Shown here piece after piece: positions 33,624 through 42,827 of a stretch of DNA of 64,000 nucleotides. The notes under the pieces are model-generated. The model worked only from the letters and a program-made list of their open reading frames with translations. It made no database searches and had not been told where the DNA came from. This stretch comes from Photobacterium toruni. Its GTDB lineage: Bacteria > Pseudomonadota > Gammaproteobacteria > Enterobacterales > Vibrionaceae. The DNA lies in assembly GCF_024529955.1 (NCBI RefSeq), contig NZ_AP024855.1, forward strand, positions 372,001 to 436,000, read 5' to 3'. Made by a program: the position numbers and the translations under genes. Within the stretch, counting starts at the first letter, position 1, and each line of letters begins with the position of its first letter.

Positions 33624-34265
33624 TCACTCTGATGCAATTCTAGCAACACCTCTAATTGTTGGCTGCACAACGGCGATCATTTTACGCATATTTTCATATT
33701 TAATATCTTCAATCACAAATCCAGCATCAATGATCAATTGTTCAGTATTTCTATTTAGATGACAATTATCAGCAATTCGACGCCAAATAAAATTCAGCCG
33801 CTGCTGCCAATGATAACAACTAGAATCAGGATCGGCGGCAACATGTTCTAAAAAAATAAATCGCCCTGTCGGCTTAAGTACCCGTTTAATTTCTTGTAAT
33901 GACGCGGCAACATCTTTCACTGAACAGCAAACTAATGACACGAAGACATAATCAAAAAAATCATCATCACTATCAATCTTCTCTGTTGAGCAAGATAAAA
34001 CGGTCACTTTACTATTAGCTTTACTATTCGCTTGTGACTGTAATTTCTGCTCTAACTGCATTCGCATATGCTGATCTGGTTCTGATAAATAAAGCGCTAA
34101 CGATGATTTTTGAGGATAAAGACCAAGACTTGCACCTGTTCCCGCCCCAATTTCCAATACATTGCCCTCTACATTTTCAAGCAACGTGCGTCGCCATTCA
34201 ACCAAACAAGCTTCTTCAGTGTATTTCATTACATTGTCGTAAAATAAAGCGGTAAAAAAAGACAT
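33624..34265 (-). CDS. Class I SAM-dependent methyltransferase
   Basis: A 213-residue methyltransferase. Motif I is VLEIGAGTGASLGLYP near residue 36, followed by LYLSEPDQHM (acidic residue contacting the ribose), CSTEKIDSDDDFFDYVFVSLVCCSV (motif IV) and LKPTGRFIFLEHV. The pattern resembles small METTL7-like or UbiE-related enzymes. The substrate is unknown. It is oriented convergently with the amidohydrolase and divergently from cqsS, with no operon partners. Confidence 0.8.
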   Translation of the reverse strand: MSFFTALFYDNVMKYTEEACLVEWRRTLLENVEGNVLEIGAGTGASLGLYPQKSSLALYLSEPDQHMRMQLEQKLQSQANSKANSKVTVLSCSTEKIDSDDDFFDYVFVSLVCCSVKDVAASLQEIKRVLKPTGRFIFLEHVAADPDSSCYHWQQRLNFIWRRIADNCHLNRNTEQLIIDAGFVIEDIKYENMRKMIAVVQPTIRGVARIASE

Positions 34266-34439
34266 TTAAACGCTCCAAAATAATAAGTCGTCACCATAAC
34301 ATTTTCAAAGTAACAATCAGAGTTTTTAACGAATCTTTATGGTTAACAATAAAATAAAAGTACTAAAACGTAATAACTTGCTAATGATTAGCCACACAGA
34401 TAATATTAACAATAGTCATCCGCAGTCATGTGAAATTAA

Positions 34440-36491
34440 ATGAGTATTAAGCAAAGAATAACCAGCGCTTACCGTTATATTGAACCGAATTTATTTTTTA
34501 TCGGGCTGTTTGGTAGTATAGGTTTTCCTGCTTATTATTTGATCTGGGCTTATGTATTCCCTCAGCCCTATGAGAATTTACCCTTACGCTTAATATGCGC
34601 ATTACTCTTTGTACCTTTTGCTCTTAAATCTTACATGCCGAGCTTCTTTTCTCGTTATAAAGAGAAACATTTCGTATTTAGTATCTGTTTTTGTTTACCT
34701 TTTTTCTTCTGTTATATGATGATACGTAATGAATGGTCAGTTGAGTGGATAATGTCTTTTATGGCTGCCATTTTTTTATCCATCATTATTATCTATGACT
34801 GGCTAGTTATTCTTATCTTTACCACAATAGCCGCGAGCAGTGCCGCCCTACTCGGTTATATAACAATGGGAAATATTGGAATTGGTTTTCATTCTTCATA
34901 TCTTATTGTATTCAGTTTTTCTTATTTTACGGGGATTTGCTTTAATTACCGCAACCGTATAGAAATTGAAAGTAAGCAATTGTTTTCACGATCATTTAGT
35001 GGCGGTATCGCTCATGAAATGCGTAATCCTCTTAGTGCGTTATATGCTGCTCAAGAAGTATTATTAGAACTGCTTCCTGAAAATGTAACCGCAGATCCTC
35101 AACAACATCGCCTGATCTCTAATGCGGAAATACATAAATTACGAACGATTATTAAAGATAATATTTCAATCATCAACAATGGTCATAGCACAATAAATCT
35201 CTTATTAAGTTCAATTGATAGTCAAAAAATATCACCACAATCGTTCTATAATCTTTCTGTTTTTGATGTAATTCGCAACGCACTTAATGTCTATGGCTAT
35301 CAACAAAAAAGTGATAAAGCGTTAGTGTTTTTTCAAATAAATAAAGATAATACTTTTTTTGGTAATGAAATTTTACTACGTTATGTTTTCTTTAATTTAT
35401 TAAAAAATTCTTTTTACTACAAAGAAAAAACAAATTTTAAAATTATTATTTCTGTTTATAGTAAAAAAAATGAAACTGTGATAAGCATAAAAGATTACGG
35501 TAAAGGTATACCATCATCATCACTTAAAAACATTTTTACTGAATATTATACTTCAGGAAAAGAAAACAATACGGGGCTAGGCTTATCTTTCTGTAAAAAG
35601 GTAATTAATGCTTTTTCTGGAACAATTGAATGCTATTCAACTGAAAATATATCAACAACGTTTATTATTCGATTACCTATTATCACATCATCGATAGTCG
35701 AAAAAATGCAATATGATCTTATGAGTACTAAAAAAATATTACTCTTAGGTAATAATCGTAAAATTATAACTGATATAAATCATCTCGCCTTTTTTTATAA
35801 TTTTACATTTAACAATCAAAAAATATCTTCTTATAATCTTATAAATAATGACAAAAACAATTATGATTATATCATCCTTGATATTAGTGATATCGACAGT
35901 GAATTATTAGTTAAAATATATAATCATATCGCTACTACGGCTATAAAAATCCTCTTTATTCAACGCCAACAAAATGATCAAAAGATCACACTATCAAAAA
36001 TACATAAACCATACTTATTAAATTACCAATCTATAGACACATTACAAAAAAAATTAATAGCCCAAATTTTTACGCCAAGAGTATCAGCTAATTCTTTACT
36101 ACAAACCGTTTATTCAAATAAAGCTAAAATCATGATTGTTGATGATAATATTTCATTACGATTATATTCTGGTATATTATTAAAAAACGCAGGTTATGAT
36201 GTTATCGAAGCTGATAATGGACAAACAGCTCTCGATTATTTACAAGAAACAGCCGTTGATCTTATTTTAATGGATTCACAAATGCCAATCATGTCAGGCA
36301 TAGATGCAACTAAAGAAATAAGAACTAACAATAAATATAAAGCACATCAGTACATACCTATTATTTGTTATTCTGGTTCATTAGATGACGCTCATAAAAA
36401 ACAATTAATGAGCGTTGGTGTTAATGATTTTCTTTTAAAACCTTCATCTAAATCAACATTGTTAGATATTGTCAATAAATGGTTGGAATAA
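34440..36491 (+). CDS. cqsS: CqsS: CAI-1 quorum-sensing hybrid histidine kinase
   Basis: A 683-residue hybrid kinase, the expected length for CqsS. Residues 15-175 contain six membrane segments that bind CAI-1-type alpha-hydroxyketones. The H-box FSGGIAHEMRNPLSALYAAQ follows, with His192 as phospho-acceptor. The ATPase domain shows NLLKNSFYY (N-box), IKDYGKGIP and NTGLGLSFCKKV. A C-terminal receiver (MIVDDNISLRLYSG) carries Asp612 in LILMDSQMP. CqsS passes phosphate to LuxU/LuxO, which are not in this window. It is convergent with cqsA, the synthase gene. All domains look intact, in contrast to cqsA. Confidence 0.93.
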   Translation: MSIKQRITSAYRYIEPNLFFIGLFGSIGFPAYYLIWAYVFPQPYENLPLRLICALLFVPFALKSYMPSFFSRYKEKHFVFSICFCLPFFFCYMMIRNEWSVEWIMSFMAAIFLSIIIIYDWLVILIFTTIAASSAALLGYITMGNIGIGFHSSYLIVFSFSYFTGICFNYRNRIEIESKQLFSRSFSGGIAHEMRNPLSALYAAQEVLLELLPENVTADPQQHRLISNAEIHKLRTIIKDNISIINNGHSTINLLLSSIDSQKISPQSFYNLSVFDVIRNALNVYGYQQKSDKALVFFQINKDNTFFGNEILLRYVFFNLLKNSFYYKEKTNFKIIISVYSKKNETVISIKDYGKGIPSSSLKNIFTEYYTSGKENNTGLGLSFCKKVINAFSGTIECYSTENISTTFIIRLPIITSSIVEKMQYDLMSTKKILLLGNNRKIITDINHLAFFYNFTFNNQKISSYNLINNDKNNYDYIILDISDIDSELLVKIYNHIATTAIKILFIQRQQNDQKITLSKIHKPYLLNYQSIDTLQKKLIAQIFTPRVSANSLLQTVYSNKAKIMIVDDNISLRLYSGILLKNAGYDVIEADNGQTALDYLQETAVDLILMDSQMPIMSGIDATKEIRTNNKYKAHQYIPIICYSGSLDDAHKKQLMSVGVNDFLLKPSSKSTLLDIVNKWLE

Positions 36492-36502
36492 TGCCTTCTA
36501 AT

Positions 36503-36531
36503 AAAGAGTAGGCAATATATACCTACTCTTT
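36503..36531. terminator. Bidirectional terminator between cqsS and cqsA
   Basis: A 10-bp stem AAAGAGTAGG/CCTACTCTTT with a 9-base AT loop, between the two convergent genes. Confidence 0.75.
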
Positions 36532-36564
36532 AACTATTACTTAATGATAATATTTATAAAAAAG

Positions 36565-37723
36565 TTACTTCATATTTATTACAGAACACGCATGTAAAAT
36601 AATATCAATTTCTTGATCTGTTATTTCACTATTAACAGAAAAACGAATAAGATTTTTATTTTTGGGTGTTGCTGGCGCACAAAAAACAGAACCAAAAACA
36701 TTCATATCCTCTAAATGATCCCGTATTATTTCTGTATTTGTGGCATTGCCTGTTTCAAGAGCAATTATTTGTGATCGACTTTGAATCTTAAATCCAAGTT
36801 GAATTAATCCATCACGTAATTTATCAGTTTGCGCTACCAGTCGTGAACGGCGCTCATCACTATCTTTAATCACATTTAATGTTGCCTCTAATACTGCAAT
36901 TTCATGAGGTAATAGCGCAGAACTAAAGATAGCAGGACGTGCGACAAACGGTAATGCTTGCCCAATTTTATTACTACACAATATTGCCCCTGCACGATAA
37001 GCAAATGCTTTAGCCAAACTCACGGTTATAAAATCAACATCATCTGTTAAACCTAATTGAGCAACCAGCCCTGCACCTTGCGGTCCATGAGTACCTAAAG
37101 AATGAGATTCATCAACTAAAATAGCACAGCCATAATGTTTAGCGAGCGCAACAATATCAGTCAATGGTGCCACTGTTCCTAATGTACTATAAACAGAATC
37201 AACTAAAATAAGCCCAGGGCCATTACGTTTTATTAGTTTTTCCAAATGCCGAATATTATTATGCAAAAAACTATGAATCTGAGCTTCTGCAACTCGAGCA
37301 CCTTCCCATAAAGACATATGAGCAAAAAAATCAATATAAACAGGCGTATTAACAGGCAAAATTGTTTGGATTAAGCCCACATTCGCCGCCCAACCTGATT
37401 GTGATAATATACAATGCTCAAAGCCGAGATAATCAGCAAGTTGATGTTCAAATGAATGATCGTCTTCTTTATGTAAAAATATTGCAGACATGACAATATC
37501 TTTTTTATTATTACTCAAAGCCTCTATGTGTATATTTCGAATATATTCATGATTTGATATAGCAAGATAATCATTACTCTGTAATAAAACTCCATTTACC
37601 GTTGGTTTTTTTCCTAAAACTAAATGTTGTTGATTTTTCCTTGGATAAATTAATTCTTCTAGATGAAATTCAATTTTTTTTTATAAACTCAGGTAATGGT
37701 TTAGATAAATCAGGCTTATTCAT
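36565..37723 (-). pseudogene. cqsA: cqsA (CAI-1 autoinducer synthase), frameshifted in a 9-A tract
   Basis: CqsA is a PLP-dependent alpha-oxoamine synthase that makes the CAI-1-type autoinducer precursor. The open frame from about 37518 to 36565 gives the catalytic body: CILSQSGWAANVGLIQTIL, YIDFFAHMSLWEGARVAEA, VDESHSLGTHGPQG, and VSLAKAFAYRAGAIL with the PLP lysine. The first 70 or so residues are encoded upstream. ATG 37723 starts MNKPDLSKPLPEFI, and the other frame continues KKIEFHLEELIYPRK, then VLLQSNDYLA. The two frames meet in nine consecutive adenines (plus-strand T-run 37674-37682). With eight, the gene would be one intact frame of about 385 residues. This is either true inactivation, phase variation or slippage, or a homopolymer sequencing error. 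Confidence 0.85.
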
Positions 37724-37913
37724 GGATATTTCCCTTTTAATTAAAGATCGTATTATTTATAAAATTATAAATAACGATGATATCTTATTATCAAATAAAA
37801 AATACACAACCTATAATTCTGCTCGCATTTATAACTGAGTAATATATCTAATTGCTCTATTCTAAAAATTAATATTATGAGAGACTGTATTACAAAATAA
37901 TTATACTGAGAAT

Positions 37914-38573
37914 ATGATGAAATATAATGCCGCAATATTTGATATGGATGGATTATTACTTGATACCGAACAAGTGTGCATGACCGCATTTAAACAGACA
38001 TGTACTGAAATGAATATTCCCTTCAAACAAGATATCTATCTCTCGATCATTGGGTGTAATCAAGCGGGTATTAAGCCGATTATTGAACAAGGCTATGGTG
38101 AATTATTAGATTATAGTGTATTTCATCCACAGTGGATGCAGCACTACCTTGCAGTGGTTGAGCACCAAGCAATTCCTGTTAAGCCTGGCGTTATCGCATT
38201 ATTGGAGTGGTTACAGTCAAAAAATATTACGATGGTTGTGGCAACCTCTACTCACAAAGCACTCGCACAAAAAAAACTTCATCTCGCAGGGCTGTCGACA
38301 TACTTCTCACATATCACCGGTGGTGATGAAGTTACTCATGGTAAGCCAAATCCAGAAATATACCTTCTCGCAGCACAACGTCTAAATATCAGCCCCACTC
38401 ATTGTATTGCTTTTGAAGATTCTAATAATGGTGTAAAAGCTGCGGTATCTGCCAACATAACCACACTACAGATCATCGATTTAGTTGAACCAGACGCTGA
38501 TACTCGCGCTTTAGGGCATTCTATCTTTAATACTATGGATGAAGCGTTAACGTTTTTAAACACTCAGCAATAA
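37914..38573 (+). CDS. HAD-family phosphatase (beta-phosphoglucomutase-like)
   Basis: A 219-residue HAD-IA hydrolase. Motif I is FDMDGLLLDTE, with nucleophile and acid Asp around residues 10-12. Motif II is VVATSTHKALAQKKL, and motifs III/IV are GKPNPEIYLLAAQRL and FEDSNNGVKAAVSANI. Cap-domain residues 20-80 resemble YniC/beta-phosphoglucomutase-type sugar-phosphate phosphatases. Two adjacent ATGs (37914 and 37917) are possible starts. It is divergent from cqsA, with 190 bases between, and a strong terminator follows. Confidence 0.85.
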   Translation: MMKYNAAIFDMDGLLLDTEQVCMTAFKQTCTEMNIPFKQDIYLSIIGCNQAGIKPIIEQGYGELLDYSVFHPQWMQHYLAVVEHQAIPVKPGVIALLEWLQSKNITMVVATSTHKALAQKKLHLAGLSTYFSHITGGDEVTHGKPNPEIYLLAAQRLNISPTHCIAFEDSNNGVKAAVSANITTLQIIDLVEPDADTRALGHSIFNTMDEALTFLNTQQ

Positions 38574-38640
38574 ACTATAGCGGTATTGAATCTCACATCA
38601 AAACCGTTATCGTTTGGCATAGCGTTATAATAATCAATAA

Positions 38641-38677
38641 AAAAGCCCACAAGCGATTAACTTGTGGGCTTTTTTTT
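38641..38677. terminator. Strong bidirectional terminator
   Basis: A 12-bp stem AAGCCCACAAG/CTTGTGGGCTT followed by eight T on the plus strand and preceded by A-rich sequence, between convergent HAD and pqiC genes. Confidence 0.9.
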
Positions 38678-38689
38678 AGGTGGATTATT

Positions 38690-39259
38690 TTACTTCACTG
38701 CATTCGCTATTTGGGTTGTTAGCTCACCAACAGCTGTTGATAACGCTTCAACTTGAGCGTTATAACCGTCTTTAACTAATGGCACAGTAAATTCAAACGG
38801 ATGCACAGTTTGCAAATTACCATTTCCGCCAATGATCATCCACTCACCAGCAACCTTAGCAACCCCCGTATAGACCCCATTAAATTGGTTAATACGTACC
38901 TGCAAACTAGGAATTCCGGTTGTTGATAGCGTTGGTGTTAATTGTGTTGCCCATAACTGATGTTGCTTTTGACGTAAATCATGAGTGATCCTACGAGTTA
39001 GCTGTTTAGCTAATGCCTCACCCCATAAGTTTTGTTGGGCTTCCACTATTTCTGTGGCTGACGTTTGATAAACTAAGCCAGTACCTGATAAATGAGCAGC
39101 AACTTCAACCGGACGCACAATCAATAATGGCTGATTATTGACATGTGACACCATTAACGTCTTACCTGCGGGTAGCAAGAAGGTATTGATTCCTTCAGGC
39201 GCACTACTACAACCCGTTACGGCTAAAGTAGCTGCCGCGATAATTAACCATTTTTTCAT
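38690..39259 (-). CDS. pqiC: PqiC, lipoprotein subunit of the Pqi lipid-transport system
   Basis: A 189-residue lipoprotein with signal MKKWLIIAAATLAVTGCSS (lipobox TGC, Cys17), belonging to the ABC-type transport auxiliary lipoprotein family (DUF330). It anchors PqiB to the outer membrane in the Pqi intermembrane lipid-transport pathway. The C-terminal segment VPLVKDGYNAQVEALSTAVGELTTQIA is typical. The start lies 2 bases after the pqiB stop, so it is the third gene of pqiABC. Confidence 0.9.
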   Translation of the reverse strand: MKKWLIIAAATLAVTGCSSAPEGINTFLLPAGKTLMVSHVNNQPLLIVRPVEVAAHLSGTGLVYQTSATEIVEAQQNLWGEALAKQLTRRITHDLRQKQHQLWATQLTPTLSTTGIPSLQVRINQFNGVYTGVAKVAGEWMIIGGNGNLQTVHPFEFTVPLVKDGYNAQVEALSTAVGELTTQIANAVK

Positions 39260-39261
39260 TA

Positions 39262-40917
39262 TTAACGACCTCCAACAGGTACAGGATCTTTTGTTTGCTC
39301 ATCGCCAAACACAAGAGAATTTGGTTTTTCATTTATTTGACGTAGCACTGGTTGAAGTTCAGTCATCACGGCTTCAAAACGTGTTAATGCACCTTCAAGA
39401 TTCTGATATGGCACAGCATTCGGACCGAAACCACTAAGCGTTGTTTGAATCTGTTTTAGACTCGCACGTATATCACCAGGCAATGCTTGTGTATCTTTTT
39501 GCTTTAATAAGCGATCCAAATCATTGATCGTCGTTTGCATCGTTGCCATTGTTTTTTCAGATGCTTTTAACGTTGCTGTCATTGAGTTTAAAGTATCTTC
39601 AACCGGCAGTTTATTAAATTTCGTTAATAAGTTTGTTACCTGCTTCTGTACTTCAGCTAAATCACCCGCTTTCGTTGGGAAAATATCATAACCATCATAT
39701 TCCAATGCTTTAATTGGCTTTTCACCTTTATAAACATCGGTACCAACATACAACGCACCAGTAAGTAAATTACCTGTTTTCAATGTTGCGCGTAGGCCTC
39801 TTTTAAATTCTTTTTCAAGATTGGCATGTAATGACGCTAAAGTACCTTCATCGGTATGATCATACACACGACCAAGATCAATTCTTACTAATACTGGAAT
39901 CTGCTTGCTGGTAAAACCTTCTTGACTCGTCGGTAAGCGTAGTGGCACTTTTTGTACCGTACCGATTTGAATACCGCGATATTCAATGGGAGCCCCAGCG
40001 GTTAAACCACGAATAGATTCACTAAATAGCATTACAAAATCAAGATGCTGTTCAAACATCTTTTCATGAACTTCAGTCATATTATCATACAGACGATAAT
40101 ATGATTTTTGCTTTAATTGCAATGAACCTTGATCATCAGTCGGCGTAGAAAATGCTACTCCACCTGTAATTAATGATTCTAACGAGCCAATTTTAACATC
40201 AAAACCTTCAGTACCCACTTTAACTTGGACGCCAGATGTTAAGATAAAATTACTGCTGGTACGTACTAAGCGGTCATAAGGTTCAAAAATAAACAATTGA
40301 TAATTAGCACGTTTACTATTGATATCAAAACTTACTTTTTCAACACGTCCAACAGTAAAACCATCATAAAGCACCGGATCGCCTACGCCTAATTTACCAG
40401 CTTGACGACTGGTTAAAATAATCCGCAATCCTTTTGCATCAGCAGGTGCAACAGGCGGTACATCTAATGCAACGAAATGATGCTTATCTTTTTTACCTTC
40501 GCCAGGCTGCATTTCAATGTATGAACCAGAAAGTAGTGTATCTAAGCCTGACACGCCACCTTTACCAATACGTGGCTTAACGACCCAAAATAGTGTGTCG
40601 TTTTTAATCATACGTGCAGTATCACTATCCATTTGAGCTGTCACTGTAATGTAACTATAGTCTTCACTTAATTGGACTTTTGTTACCACACCGACTTTCA
40701 CGTTTAACGATTTAATCGCGGTTTTACCCACTTCAATACCTGACGCATTGGGCAATCGAATGGTAATAATAGGCCCTTGGCTATTTAAATATTGAATTAA
40801 CATCCAAATACCAATACCTAACGCAACCAATGGCACAATCCATATTGGTGATACTTGTTTCAAACGCTGTACTTTAGCCTCTGTCGGCTGGTTATCACTC
40901 ATAATCTGCTTTCTCAT
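39262..40917 (-). CDS. pqiB: PqiB, MCE-domain intermembrane transport protein
   Basis: A 551-residue protein with one N-terminal membrane helix (about residues 25-45) and three MCE domains, beginning near residue 50 (ITIRLPNASGIEVGKTAIKSL), residue 165 (RIILTSRQAGKLGVGDPVLYDG) and residue 295 (ESIRGLTAGAPIEYRGIQIG). A C-terminal coiled coil spans about 425-490. It forms a tunnel that carries lipids across the periplasm. Its ATG overlaps the pqiA stop (ATGA), so translation is coupled. An in-frame ATG at 40902 is an alternative start. Confidence 0.93.
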   Translation of the reverse strand: MRKQIMSDNQPTEAKVQRLKQVSPIWIVPLVALGIGIWMLIQYLNSQGPIITIRLPNASGIEVGKTAIKSLNVKVGVVTKVQLSEDYSYITVTAQMDSDTARMIKNDTLFWVVKPRIGKGGVSGLDTLLSGSYIEMQPGEGKKDKHHFVALDVPPVAPADAKGLRIILTSRQAGKLGVGDPVLYDGFTVGRVEKVSFDINSKRANYQLFIFEPYDRLVRTSSNFILTSGVQVKVGTEGFDVKIGSLESLITGGVAFSTPTDDQGSLQLKQKSYYRLYDNMTEVHEKMFEQHLDFVMLFSESIRGLTAGAPIEYRGIQIGTVQKVPLRLPTSQEGFTSKQIPVLVRIDLGRVYDHTDEGTLASLHANLEKEFKRGLRATLKTGNLLTGALYVGTDVYKGEKPIKALEYDGYDIFPTKAGDLAEVQKQVTNLLTKFNKLPVEDTLNSMTATLKASEKTMATMQTTINDLDRLLKQKDTQALPGDIRASLKQIQTTLSGFGPNAVPYQNLEGALTRFEAVMTELQPVLRQINEKPNSLVFGDEQTKDPVPVGGR

Positions 40918-42287
40918 TTATGTACACTAGGCACTACTGAATTAGATTCAGTAGCATCTAACTCTGAATCTTGTTGATACGACTTGTCTTTAGATATCCA
41001 AAATACCCGTGGATCAAAACTCATCGCTGATAACATCGTAAATATCACCACTGTTGCAAAGCATAATGCCGCAGGGCCTGGTGAAATTGCCATTACATTT
41101 TGTAACTGAACTAAAGCCACCAAAATAGCAACAACGAAAATATCAACCATAGACCAACGACCAATAAATTCGGCTAAACGATATAATTTCAAACGCTTAA
41201 TTGCTATATGAGTAGAACTACTTGCTTGTTTTCTAGCACTAAAATATAGCCCTGCTAAGGTAAACATTTTAGCCATCGGAATAAAGATACTAGCAATGAA
41301 AATAACTAACGCTATTGGCCATGATCCCATCTTCCAAAGTAAAATGGCACCGCCTAAAATCGTAGATCCTTCTGTTTGACCTAAACTCACGGTATACATC
41401 ATTGGATATAAGTTAGCGGGAATATATAAAACGATAGAAGCAAATAAATAAGCCCAAGCATATTGTAATGAATGATTAACATTAAAAATATGTAATCGAC
41501 TATCACAACGTAAACAACGTGCATGATGGGTTGTTGGCATTGGGTTTATTTGATTACAAACATGACACCCAACATGGTTATTATCCATATGCGTGTCACC
41601 ATCATGAACCCCTGCAACAGGTACCATGGCAAAAAACTGATCCCACAACCACGTTCTGTCAACTAATGAAACACATTTAACAACTAATACACTGTAAATA
41701 CAAAATGCCCAAAACGAATTCCCTAAGCCAATGTGTGCTAGTGCAGATATTTTAACAAGGCTCACTAATACGCCAATTAAAAACACATCAACCATTAACC
41801 ATGGCTGGATTTTAAACAATACTCGACATAAAAATTTAAGCCAACTACGTGCATGAATCACATGTCCAATATTCTTTACTTTATGGGCACAATAATAAAG
41901 ATAAAGCACTAATACTATATATGCTGCTGGAAACACAATAACGGTTGTCATTAATAAAACCGCTAAGACACTATTTTCAAAATGCTGTAATGTTTCAACC
42001 GCATTTAATAGTGTAATTTGATGACCCATCCCATTGACAGTAAAAGATAAAAATGGAAATGAAAGACTTAGTGTTAGCATAATCAAACACGCTATACCAT
42101 AAGCAACAGGACGTTGAAAAGGTAAACTAACAGCTTTTATTAAAGTATGACCACAACGAGGACAAGTCGCTTTCTCACCTTCATTTAAATTTGGGATATC
42201 AACGACTAACCCACATTCTTCACACGCAATCATCATCGATTGTTGCACGTCAACCGCCTTTGGTGTGAGTTTACTTTGTTTACTCAA
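40914..42287 (-). CDS. pqiA: PqiA, inner-membrane protein of the Pqi system
   Basis: A 457-residue inner-membrane protein with two repeated halves. Each half has a zinc-ribbon-like pair of CxxC motifs (CEECGLVV...CPRCG near residue 20, CHVCNQIN...CLRCDS near residue 235) followed by about four membrane helices. It belongs to the paraquat-inducible A (LetA/PqiA) family and passes lipids to or from PqiB. It heads the pqiABC operon. In E. coli the operon is under SoxRS control; no SoxS box was recognised here. Confidence 0.93.
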   Translation of the reverse strand: MSKQSKLTPKAVDVQQSMMIACEECGLVVDIPNLNEGEKATCPRCGHTLIKAVSLPFQRPVAYGIACLIMLTLSLSFPFLSFTVNGMGHQITLLNAVETLQHFENSVLAVLLMTTVIVFPAAYIVLVLYLYYCAHKVKNIGHVIHARSWLKFLCRVLFKIQPWLMVDVFLIGVLVSLVKISALAHIGLGNSFWAFCIYSVLVVKCVSLVDRTWLWDQFFAMVPVAGVHDGDTHMDNNHVGCHVCNQINPMPTTHHARCLRCDSRLHIFNVNHSLQYAWAYLFASIVLYIPANLYPMMYTVSLGQTEGSTILGGAILLWKMGSWPIALVIFIASIFIPMAKMFTLAGLYFSARKQASSSTHIAIKRLKLYRLAEFIGRWSMVDIFVVAILVALVQLQNVMAISPGPAALCFATVVIFTMLSAMSFDPRVFWISKDKSYQQDSELDATESNSVVPSVHK

Positions 42288-42827
42288 CGTACATTACCTA
42301 TGATAAATAAATCTGATAGTATAGTTTACTAACATGTTAAAAATCATTTTCAAAAAATAGACAAACGGTAGCAATCTCCATCGCTAACCACCCTAAGTAA
42401 CGTTATTAAAAACACTAATAATATATTAAATATCAAAACGTTAAGAAATTTATTTATATAATTATTCCTAAGCAACATTTGATATACCTCAATAGTCATT
42501 ATGACTAAGGATTATCTCTTATATTATTTGATTTTGAACAGTATACATTATAACAGTATTCTTGTTGAATTCGGTATTACATTTAACAACAGTGCATTTA
42601 ATTTTGCTCTTCGACAAACAGTAGAATCAAGATACTTAAATACAGAATAACCAACAAATAAAACGTCATTTTTTACACAAAAACACCTCATCATGCCTAA
42701 ATCTTCTATTTTTAATTACAAAAATAATTAATTGTTACAAATAAAGGATATTCTTCAGTATTTCAAAAACAGTAAAATAGTCTTCATTATGCATAATCGC
42801 ATGTTTTTAATAGAAAGACGCCACAGT
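42288..42827. other. Gene-free AT-rich stretch
   Basis: About 540 bases between divergent pqiA and the diguanylate cyclase. It is very AT-rich and must hold both promoters. The open frame reaches back to 42732, but with no ribosome site or conserved residues there. Nothing else is recognised. Confidence 0.4.

Noticed and set aside
37602..37838. Plus-strand ORF over the 5' end of cqsA
   Set aside because: The opposite strand encodes the conserved N-terminal region of CqsA in two frames. The plus-strand ORF is AT-rich, lacks a ribosome site and shows no family.
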